Shown here: positions 16,985 to 23,465 of the stretch, piece after piece
Layout of the letters: each line of letters begins with the position of its first letter
How positions within the stretch are numbered: the first letter of the stretch is position 1
From: WQUF01 sp031549885
GTDB taxonomy: Bacteria; Bacillota; Clostridia; Clostridiales; Clostridiaceae
Assembly (NCBI GenBank): GCA_031549885.1
Contig: JAVBPD010000078.1
Span: 1-34,814 of the forward strand
Length of the DNA stretch: 34,814 bases
Direction: 5' to 3'
Program-made: the position numbers and the translations under genes
Notes under the pieces: generated by a model
What the model saw: only the letters and a program-made list of their open reading frames with translations
What the model was told of the DNA's origin: nothing
Database searches by the model: none

Positions 16985-17767
16985 TTATTCATCAAATGCA
17001 ACTATACGACAAATACAAGATTCTCCACCTACAAATCTCCATGGGAAACATCCAATTATAAGCCTTTTATTGAGGATTTTATCAATATCTCCACCAACAT
17101 TTTCTGCATGAATAATATTTTTAGGAAATAGCGGAATGTGCATAACTTGGTAATCGTCATCTGGCATTAATTCTTCCATAGATTTACCATATTTTTTAAG
17201 CAAATATTCATTACATTGCTTTGCCTCTTTTGGCTGCCATTCACGTATTTTAGTGTTCATAGGATGGTCAGCTGAACCACAGTCTACACCAATCCATTTT
17301 ATTTTTTTCTCAATACACCAATCAGCAAATTCTCTAAGTGGTCCAGGATGTTTAACCATATATCTAACTTCATCTGCTTCTGGTTGATCCCAAGAATATT
17401 TATGATATCCAGTGTTTATAATTAAAATATCTCCTTCTTTAACTTCTACTCTATCTTCTATATCTTTTGAACTATAAACACCATAATCCTCTGCTATATC
17501 GCTAAGATCTACTACAACGCCTTCACCAACTAAAAAATCAAGTGACAGACTTGCAATATCTCCACCATGAGTGCAAAAATGAAGTGGTCCATCAAGGTGT
17601 GTACCTACATGGTTTGAGTGTGTTAAAACCTGTCCATTAGCACCATTAGGTGAGAGCCTTTTAAAGAACTTTATTTGAAGTGGCTCATATGTTGGCCAAG
17701 CTGGTGTTAAATGGCTTATTGGTTGTGTTAAATCATACATTTTTATTTTGTCCCAATTATTAATCAT
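16985..17767 (-). CDS. Cyclase-family metal-dependent hydrolase (kynurenine formamidase/isatin hydrolase-like)
   Basis: This 260-residue protein has the signature HVGTHLDGPLH at residues 53-63, matching HxGTHxDxPxH of the cyclase family. The histidines and aspartate (His53, His57, Asp59) bind divalent metal. Known members hydrolyse amide bonds, including cyclic ones (isatin hydrolase, kynurenine formamidase). The ATG at 17767 is 8 bases from GGAGG; an ATG two codons earlier is nearly on top of the site. It follows the DUF1116 gene by 24 bp and precedes the hydroxylase genes. I infer that it opens the ring made by the hydroxylase, a role filled by the unrelated barbiturase in aerobic uracil oxidation. 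Linear formamide or carbamoyl hydrolysis is the alternative. Confidence 0.88.
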   Translation of the reverse strand: MINNWDKIKMYDLTQPISHLTPAWPTYEPLQIKFFKRLSPNGANGQVLTHSNHVGTHLDGPLHFCTHGGDIASLSLDFLVGEGVVVDLSDIAEDYGVYSSKDIEDRVEVKEGDILIINTGYHKYSWDQPEADEVRYMVKHPGPLREFADWCIEKKIKWIGVDCGSADHPMNTKIREWQPKEAKQCNEYLLKKYGKSMEELMPDDDYQVMHIPLFPKNIIHAENVGGDIDKILNKRLIIGCFPWRFVGGESCICRIVAFDE

Positions 17768-17791
17768 TTTCATTACCTCCTAAAATTTATA

Positions 17792-19204
17792 CTACTTGCC
17801 ATATTGTTTTGAAAATTCTAGTAAAGCACTTTCAAAACATTCCCAAGGTGGATTTACAAGTCCTGCTCCAACTTGCCCAACCCCTGCATTTTTATGAGCA
17901 ATACCAGTATTTATCTGTGGCATTATGCCAGTTTCAATTACTTTTCTAACGTCTATCCCTGTAGCACATCCTCTAAAATCAAGCACAGGTATAGAAAATG
18001 TATTGCTTTCTCCAACAGTTATCTCATACATTTTTTTAGAATAATTAATAGCATCTTCAGGTTTTCCACCTACAAATTGAACAATGGCCATTGCAGAAGC
18101 CATAGCAAAACCACCAAGCCCTGCTGTCTCAGTTATGGCACTATCTCCAATATCTAAATTACAATCCTCTTCTTTATATCCTGGAAATAAAAGACCTTTA
18201 ACAAGCTGTGCAGGCCCAGTAAACCACTTATCCTTTAACCCGCTAACCCTTATACCAAAATCTGTTCCATTTCTGCTCATAGTGACAACATAAGAACTAT
18301 TTTTTATACCATTTGCAGCTTCAAGCATTGCTTTACAAGCTGGCATTGATAAGTTTAAAAAGAAATGATCATTTCCATTTATAAACTTAACAATGTCACA
18401 AAATTCATTTTCTGGAAGCTTTGCTTCAATTAAATAAGGAAGAATTGCCCTTATAAATAGCGAAGTAGCAGCTTTATTTCTATTGTGTACTTCGTCACCC
18501 ATATGAAGAGCTTGTGCAATTAAAGTCTTAATATCTATACCACCTGATAATAATATGGCTTTTTTTAAACCCTTTGCTAAAACATCCTTCATCCATTTAA
18601 GCCTATCTATTACTTCATCGCTATATGCTCCAAACCTCAAAACCTTTCCTAATCCTTCGTTTAATGTGCAATATGCTCTATTACCATAAGTTTTATTTTC
18701 AATTATAAATACAGGCATAGAAGGTGAAATAATTCCAGCCATTGGCCCAACTGCATCATGTTCGTGGCATGGGGAATATTTAATTTTACCTGAAGCAGCT
18801 AAATTATAAGCTTCATCCTCGTCTTTTGCTAAACCTTCAAATAACAAAGCACCAACAATTGCACCCTTTAATGGCCCTGACATTCTATTCCATGTTATAG
18901 GGGGTCCTGCATGAAGTATTGTATCCTTTGTCATACCTGGAATCACATCAAGCGCCACTCCTATATCAGAAAGCACAGGATTTGAAGCATTAACTCTCTT
19001 TAAAGCCTCTAAATTTGCATTTTCAATATCTTCTGTATTTTTCAAATTATCAAGAGCTTCAATAAGCTTAATATCGCCTTTTGCCACAGGTTTCCAGTCT
19101 AAATGAATGGTCTTAACACCAATGCTTTTTAATTCATCAGCAAATCCTTCATTGCCTAAGCTTACAACCTTTAAATCTTCCTTCCATAGATCCTTTATAG
19201 CCAT
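17792..19204 (-). CDS. DUF1116 protein (YlbE/AllG-like), probable carbamoyltransferase component
   Basis: This is a 470-residue DUF1116 protein. In E. coli the homologue YlbE (AllG), with FdrA (AllF) and YlbF (AllH), is reported as the oxamate carbamoyltransferase, which splits oxalurate with phosphate into oxamate and carbamoyl phosphate at the end of anaerobic allantoin use. Typical segments are HAGPPITWNRMSGPLKGA, SPCHEHDAVGPMAGIISP and the C-terminal RGCATGIDVRKV. I start it at the ATG at 19204, six bases after GGGAGGT, rather than at an upstream TTG overlapping that site. It follows fdrA by only 15 bp. No DUF2877 (AllH-like) gene is present in the window. Here it probably acts on a carbamoylated ring-opening product; the exact substrate is inferred. 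Confidence 0.85.
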   Translation of the reverse strand: MAIKDLWKEDLKVVSLGNEGFADELKSIGVKTIHLDWKPVAKGDIKLIEALDNLKNTEDIENANLEALKRVNASNPVLSDIGVALDVIPGMTKDTILHAGPPITWNRMSGPLKGAIVGALLFEGLAKDEDEAYNLAASGKIKYSPCHEHDAVGPMAGIISPSMPVFIIENKTYGNRAYCTLNEGLGKVLRFGAYSDEVIDRLKWMKDVLAKGLKKAILLSGGIDIKTLIAQALHMGDEVHNRNKAATSLFIRAILPYLIEAKLPENEFCDIVKFINGNDHFFLNLSMPACKAMLEAANGIKNSSYVVTMSRNGTDFGIRVSGLKDKWFTGPAQLVKGLLFPGYKEEDCNLDIGDSAITETAGLGGFAMASAMAIVQFVGGKPEDAINYSKKMYEITVGESNTFSIPVLDFRGCATGIDVRKVIETGIMPQINTGIAHKNAGVGQVGAGLVNPPWECFESALLEFSKQYGK

Positions 19205-19219
19205 ATAAGTACCTCCCAA

Positions 19220-20761
19220 CTAATAAGAAGCTAAAGATGCTGCAAGTTTTGCTGCTCTGACATTGCTTTCATAAACTACAAATCCTGCATCTAAAAGCCT
19301 TTTTATTGAACTATCATAACCTTGAGGATCATTTTTAGTAGCTATGAAAGATGCAATCCAAAGTATTTTTCTATTTTCTTTTTCCAATAATTCATTAGCA
19401 GTATCTACAGCTTTTAACAAAACACCAACAGGATCAGCATGAGACCCATGTCCAAGTTCCACATCCACAAGTATTGCAGCTACATTTTTGTCAGTTGCCT
19501 CTTCAATTATTCTCTTATTTCTAAGCGAAGGCTCTATCATAGGGTGAGGTTTACCTTTTGTAAAATAGTCATCCCCCATATCTAAGAATGTATTTCCTTT
19601 GCTTTTTTCCACATCTAAAAGAGCTTCATCATCATTTAAAGGAATGTTTGAATATATTGGCACATTTGCTCTCCTAAAAGTAACCATAGCCTCATCGCAT
19701 AAAGTTCCCCCACCAAAAATTCCTCTTACATATTTTTGATCCTTTGTCCTCTTTTCTTTAAAACAACCAATAATTTCTCTTGACCCTTCGGGTTCTTCAT
19801 ATTTTACTTCTCTTTCAAGTGCAAGCGATACTGCACAACATGCAGTTTCTTCTATATTAAAGCATTGAATTATATTTTTATCTAAATCATCAATTTTTTC
19901 TGCTCCCATTAAACAAAGTACAACTTTTTTATTAATAGTCCTCGCTTTTTCAAAAACCATTTGAGAGACTTTCTGATTTGGCGGCTTTGAAATTATTACA
20001 ATTACTTTTGTATCATCATCATCCTTTAAAGCATCTAAAGCAGAAAGCATTGTCCTTCCAGCTACTTTTAAAGATAAATCCCTTCCACCAGTGCCTATAG
20101 CTTGGCTTATTCCGCCTCCCAAAGCATCAATTAAAGTGGTAACATGCTGAAGTCCAGTACCAGATGCGCCTACTATGCCTATATTTCCTCTTTTAACTCT
20201 ATTGGCAAATCCAAGTGGAACTCCATTTATTATAGCTGTACCACAATCTGGACCCATAAGCAAAAGACCTTTTTCTAAAGCTAAATCCTTTATTTGAACT
20301 TCTTCTTCAACCGTTACATTATCACTGAATAAAAACACATTCATATTATTATTCAAGGCATTTTCTGCTTCTCTTTTTGCATATATCCCTGGCACAGATA
20401 TTACAGCCATATTATATCCTTCATGAAGATCTGCTACTTCATCAACTCTTTCAAATTTTTTTAAAGAAGATTTTTGATTTTTCTCTCCCTTTTTTGAAAA
20501 TAGTTCATCTATTTTTACTACAGCACATTCTAAAGCATTATCGTTATCTGCTTTAATTGCAATTATTAAATCATTAGGTGTTAAAGATTCATGATCTTTT
20601 GAATATAAATTCATATTTTTAAGTAAATTTATGTTTAGTTCTGTTGCCATTCCAACAAGAACATCTTGTATAAAAGGCATTTCAGAGACTTCTCCAGATA
20701 TCTTCATAAGTGTAACAGAATCAAAATAAGCATTTTTCCTAATTAAAATTTTTAAGCTCAA
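19220..20761 (-). CDS. fdrA: FdrA-family protein (AllF-like), probable carbamoyltransferase component
   Basis: This 513-residue protein resembles FdrA, a relative of succinyl-CoA synthetase/acyl-CoA ligases. It has a nucleotide-binding-like region GIVGASGTGLQHVTTLIDA followed by GTGGRDLSLKVAGRTML, and the conserved LGHGSHADPVGVL near the C-terminus. The N-terminal DSVTLMKISGEVSEM and NDLIIAIKADND are typical of the family. The start is a TTG, supported by AGGTGAT 8 bases upstream. It heads a minus-strand unit (fdrA, DUF1116, cyclase, hydroxylase, uraA) with its own promoter and a 158-nt leader. In E. coli FdrA works with YlbE in forming carbamoyl phosphate. A carbamate kinase that would turn carbamoyl phosphate into ATP is not in the window. 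Confidence 0.9.
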   Translation of the reverse strand: MSLKILIRKNAYFDSVTLMKISGEVSEMPFIQDVLVGMATELNINLLKNMNLYSKDHESLTPNDLIIAIKADNDNALECAVVKIDELFSKKGEKNQKSSLKKFERVDEVADLHEGYNMAVISVPGIYAKREAENALNNNMNVFLFSDNVTVEEEVQIKDLALEKGLLLMGPDCGTAIINGVPLGFANRVKRGNIGIVGASGTGLQHVTTLIDALGGGISQAIGTGGRDLSLKVAGRTMLSALDALKDDDDTKVIVIISKPPNQKVSQMVFEKARTINKKVVLCLMGAEKIDDLDKNIIQCFNIEETACCAVSLALEREVKYEEPEGSREIIGCFKEKRTKDQKYVRGIFGGGTLCDEAMVTFRRANVPIYSNIPLNDDEALLDVEKSKGNTFLDMGDDYFTKGKPHPMIEPSLRNKRIIEEATDKNVAAILVDVELGHGSHADPVGVLLKAVDTANELLEKENRKILWIASFIATKNDPQGYDSSIKRLLDAGFVVYESNVRAAKLAASLASY

Positions 20762-20834
20762 AAATATATCACCTTGCTTTTCTAATTTATAAAAATATGA
20801 ATTTTATCTTTTATATACAAATTTTCCTTTTTAT

Positions 20835-20908
20835 GGTTAATAACGGTCAAAAAACCTAATATTACACAATCTCATGTTGAGGTAAGCCCACGCTATTCCC
20901 TATTAACC
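20835..20908 (-). ncRNA. Candidate structured leader RNA (possible cis-regulatory element) of fdrA
   Basis: On the minus strand GGTTAATA (20908-20901) pairs perfectly with TATTAACC (20842-20835), closing a 74-nt domain. Inside are small potential hairpins (CTCA-ACA-TGAG and GGT-TTTTTG-ACC) and a G-rich 5' part. The domain begins about 10 nt after the predicted transcription start, a placement common for riboswitch aptamers. I could not match it to purine, cobalamin, guanidine, THF or other aptamers I know, so the class is open and chance pairing is possible. Confidence 0.3.
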
Positions 20909-20925
20909 TTAAAAAAGACCCTTTT

Positions 20926-20954
20926 ATTTTAACAGGATTTTTTAAATCATTCAA
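20926..20954 (-). promoter_or_regulatory. Predicted sigma-A promoter of the fdrA-uraA operon
   Basis: TTGAAT and TAAAAT are separated by 17 bp on the minus strand, with a predicted start near 20919. It gives fdrA a leader of about 158 nt and makes the seven-gene fdrA-to-uraA unit separable from the upstream GNAT-thiolase-DUF35 unit. Confidence 0.6.
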
Positions 20955-20977
20955 TAAATATATAAACTCACTAATGT

Positions 20978-21011
20978 AGTAACAGCTAGACTGACAGAAT
21001 CTCGCTGTTAC
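20978..21011 (-). terminator. Hairpin after the DUF35 gene, possible weak terminator
   Basis: GTAACAGC (20979-20986) pairs with GCTGTTAC (21004-21011), and three more inner pairs (AGA/TCT) form after a mismatch. No T run follows on the minus strand, so termination would be weak or factor-dependent; an RNA-stability role is equally possible. Confidence 0.4.
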
Positions 21012-21052
21012 CTTCAATAAATAACATTTTTAAGAGCTGAATTATTTATCCA

Positions 21053-21394
21053 TTATTCCTCAATAGGTTTATATATAAATCCATAATAATCGAATCCAAT
21101 TCCCTCTTTTATTATATCTACGGTTGATTCTACTCTCATTCCAACTTTAGGTTCGTCACAATCTAATTGACCTGAAACAACAAGACCTGTGTCATCAAAT
21201 TTAACTATTGCAAAACACATAAATGGTTTCATATAACCTTCAGGTAAATTATAAGCTTTTGTCCATGTAACTACTGTTCCTTTACCCTTTAAAACTATTT
21301 CATCAAAGTCTCTACCATTACATTTCTTGCATACTTGATGTTTAGGATGGTGAAGCTCTCCACAGTTTGTACATTTATATGCATACATTTCCAT
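21053..21394 (-). CDS. Zn-ribbon/OB-fold DUF35 protein, partner of the thiolase-like protein
   Basis: This small 113-residue protein has an N-terminal zinc ribbon with Cys8, Cys11, Cys22 and Cys25 (CTNCGELHH, then VCKKCNGRDF), followed by an OB-fold segment with GKGTVVTWTKAY and GLVVSGQLDCDEPKVGMRV. DUF35 proteins bind thiolase-superfamily enzymes: they bridge thiolase to HMG-CoA synthase in archaea and form part of steroid side-chain retro-aldolases with Ltp2. Here it starts 1 bp after the thiolase-like stop codon and uses a ribosome binding site (AAGGAGG) inside that gene's end, so the two are translationally coupled and probably form a complex. Confidence 0.9.
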   Translation of the reverse strand: MEMYAYKCTNCGELHHPKHQVCKKCNGRDFDEIVLKGKGTVVTWTKAYNLPEGYMKPFMCFAIVKFDDTGLVVSGQLDCDEPKVGMRVESTVDIIKEGIGFDYYGFIYKPIEE

Positions 21395-21395
21395 A

Positions 21396-22592
21396 TTACT
21401 TCGCCTCCTTTGTAGTAACTATAGTGGCAACTACATTGTTTCCAAACCCACCAAAATTAACAGCAAGTCCAGTTTTTGCGCCTTTGACTTGTCTTCCACC
21501 TGCTTCACCACGAAGCTGTCTTACAAGTTCAACTACCTGAGAAACTCCTGTTGCACCTAATGGATGCCCTTTTGCTTTAAGCCCTCCAGAAGTGTTAATT
21601 GGTATCCTCCCCCCAACTTTTGTAAGGCCTTCTCTAACTGCTAAATGTCCTTCTCCTTTTTTAAAGAATCCTACTTCTTCTGATTCAACTATTTCAAGAA
21701 TTTGAAATGCGTCGTGTAATTCTGCAACATCTATATCCTCAGGTCCCATTCCTGCCATTTTATAAGCCATTTCTGCAGATCTTTTTACTGCAAATAAATC
21801 AGTAGGTACTTCTCTTTCTGCTACTACATGGGTATCTGTTGCTTGTCCAATACCTGCAATTCTTACTACCTTTTTAGGTGTATCCTCAAATTTATCCATA
21901 GCGCAGAGTAAAAGAGCTGCTGCTCCATCTGAAACTGGGCAAGTATGATAAATTCTAAGAGGTTCTGCTACATAGCAATTCATTACATTTGCATCTTCAT
22001 CATCAGTAATAGAATATAAATCTGGAACAAGCTGAATATGTGCTACCGAGTTGTGCATTGCGTTTTCATGGTTTTTAACAGACACCATGGACAAATCTTT
22101 TTCTGTAACACCATATTTATCCATATATAACCTTGTGAACATACCTGCTAAGGAAGGCAGGGTCAACCCATAAGGATACTCAGCCTCTGGGTGAAGCATA
22201 GTTGCCACAAAATCTGTAGCTTCCCACCCACTTACAATTCTCATAAGTTCTGCTCCAATTACAAGCACTGCATCGCACATTCCACTTGCAATTGCCATAT
22301 ATCCTAATTTAATTGCAGAAGCTCCTGAAGCTGGTCCATTTTCTACAGTTTCAGCCATAGCAGGTCTAATATTTAAAGTATCTACAATTGCAGATGCTAC
22401 ACCACTAATTTTATTTATCTGTCCAGAACCCATAGAAGCCAAAATAACTTGATCTATTTTGTTATCCTTTCCTGTTTTAAATCCAGCATCATCTATTGCT
22501 TCAAGTGCAGCAGCACAAGCTAAATCTAAAAATGTCTCCGAGGACTTACCAAATTTAGTATGTCCAACTCCTATTATCCCTACATCTCTCAT
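21396..22592 (-). CDS. Thiolase-superfamily protein lacking the nucleophilic cysteine
   Basis: This 398-residue protein has the thiolase fold throughout (VGIIGVGHTKFGKSS at the start; DVAELHDAFQILE; SGGLKAKGHPLGATGVSQV with the GHP histidine). At the position of the nucleophilic Cys, usually CASG, it has Pro87 in VENGPASGASA, and the codon CCA is unambiguous. It therefore cannot work as a normal thiolase. Cys-less members include the Ltp2-type retro-aldolases, which also pair with DUF35 proteins. It is the middle gene of GNAT-like, thiolase-like and DUF35, with gaps of 3 bp and 1 bp. Substrate unknown; a retro-aldol or non-covalent acyl-CoA reaction is the most economical guess. Confidence 0.88.
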   Translation of the reverse strand: MRDVGIIGVGHTKFGKSSETFLDLACAAALEAIDDAGFKTGKDNKIDQVILASMGSGQINKISGVASAIVDTLNIRPAMAETVENGPASGASAIKLGYMAIASGMCDAVLVIGAELMRIVSGWEATDFVATMLHPEAEYPYGLTLPSLAGMFTRLYMDKYGVTEKDLSMVSVKNHENAMHNSVAHIQLVPDLYSITDDEDANVMNCYVAEPLRIYHTCPVSDGAAALLLCAMDKFEDTPKKVVRIAGIGQATDTHVVAEREVPTDLFAVKRSAEMAYKMAGMGPEDIDVAELHDAFQILEIVESEEVGFFKKGEGHLAVREGLTKVGGRIPINTSGGLKAKGHPLGATGVSQVVELVRQLRGEAGGRQVKGAKTGLAVNFGGFGNNVVATIVTTKEAK

Positions 22593-22595
22593 ATT

Positions 22596-23273
22596 TTATC
22601 TCCTAAATCCTGGTATTTGAGCGTAAGTTTCAGGTAATTTTGGATTAAATGAAGTTTTTAATATTTCTTCAGGAACTGGTCTTTTGCCTGTACATTTATT
22701 TTTCTTATGCTTTTCCCATAATTCCTTTGTAAGTACATATGTTGGCACTCCGCCCAATTCATGCCAAACTTCAGGTCTTGAAATTAGTTCATACTCTATC
22801 ATCCATCTCTTAAATCCATTTGGGGATTCAGCAACAATTAAAACCTCATCTTGATTTAAATAATCCATATGATATTCCATTTTAGCTGCAAATAATTGTG
22901 CACCAATTCTAAGGCCTTGTTTAAGTGTTATTGTGTGGTAAGACATACCAACTTTTTCATTAAGCATTCTACCATTTACAACTCCTGCAACAACTCCATT
23001 AATTGTTCCTAAAAATACATATTCATCTTTAACTCTATATCTGATATATGATAATATTTCTGCATACATTCTAGCAGCAACAATATCATAAAAATCACTT
23101 GGTACATCAATTAATGGCCTTATTGCTTCTAAAGCTATAGGTGCCTCCTCTCTAGAAATTTGCCTAACCACCATTTTTTCTCCACTTGCTAGAGTGATAT
23201 ATTTCTCTGGATATTGCACCATAATAGTTTCTGCAGGTCTTAATTGTTTTTCCATTTTATCGATAATCGCCAT
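22596..23273 (-). CDS. GNAT-like protein of unknown function
   Basis: This 225-residue cytoplasmic protein has a central region that looks like a GNAT acyltransferase fold: the VFLGTINGVVAGVVNGRML strand pair, then a helix beginning QGLRIGAQLF, and PNGFKRWMIEYELISRP toward the end. The acyl-CoA loop (usually QxxGxG/A) is only approximate, and the N- and C-terminal extensions are not typical. The ATG follows AGAGGATG. It is the first gene of the GNAT-like/thiolase-like/DUF35 unit and is divergent from the CdaR-type regulator. It may be an acyltransferase or, like some GNAT-fold relatives such as malonyl-CoA decarboxylase, act on an acyl-CoA without transferring to an amine. That last idea is speculative. 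Confidence 0.65.
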   Translation of the reverse strand: MAIIDKMEKQLRPAETIMVQYPEKYITLASGEKMVVRQISREEAPIALEAIRPLIDVPSDFYDIVAARMYAEILSYIRYRVKDEYVFLGTINGVVAGVVNGRMLNEKVGMSYHTITLKQGLRIGAQLFAAKMEYHMDYLNQDEVLIVAESPNGFKRWMIEYELISRPEVWHELGGVPTYVLTKELWEKHKKNKCTGKRPVPEEILKTSFNPKLPETYAQIPGFRR

Positions 23274-23386
23274 ATAATATCATCCTCTCAATAAAAACTT
23301 TGTTTTATATTTTAATTTTATTGTTACATAAGGTGTTTCAACAATATACATATTCACAATTTTTTTTCATGAAAAGGTATAATTTT

Positions 23387-23402
23387 TTGTGTATTTGCAC
23401 AA
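23387..23402. promoter_or_regulatory. Candidate operator in the regulator/GNAT intergenic region
   Basis: TTGTGTATTTGCACAA is an inverted repeat with 5-bp arms and a 6-bp spacer, 6 bp before the -35 box of the regulator gene. It is positioned to act on both divergent units. The binding protein is inferred to be the CdaR-type regulator. Confidence 0.35.
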
Positions 23403-23408
23403 TGACAT

Positions 23409-23437
23409 TTGAATGAAAATAATAAACATGTTATAAT
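23409..23437 (+). promoter_or_regulatory. Predicted sigma-A promoter for the CdaR/PucR-type regulator
   Basis: TTGAAT and a perfect TATAAT are separated by 17 bp. Its -35 box coincides with an in-frame TTG that could be mistaken for the start codon of the regulator, so translation must start farther downstream. Confidence 0.7.
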
Positions 23438-23465
23438 TAATAAACTAAATTTGGAGGAATGTGTC

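Larger units (their letters stand above)
20762..21052. other. Non-coding 291-bp region upstream of fdrA
   Basis: No open frame with a ribosome binding site lies here. From right to left it holds a hairpin after the DUF35 gene (20978-21011), a sigma-A-like promoter (20926-20954), a candidate folded leader (20835-20908) and the fdrA ribosome binding site. The gap divides the catabolic cluster into two transcription units. Confidence 0.7.

Noticed and set aside
20835..20908. Purine, cobalamin or guanidine riboswitch
   Set aside because: The GGGAA stretch recalls a cobalamin element and the size a purine aptamer, but the conserved core sequences are absent.
13240..23273. Standard anaerobic purine (xanthine to urate) or allantoin cluster
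   Set aside because: No urate-breakdown, allantoinase or ureidoglycolate genes are present, and the permease carries the uracil-type signature; kept only as an alternative.
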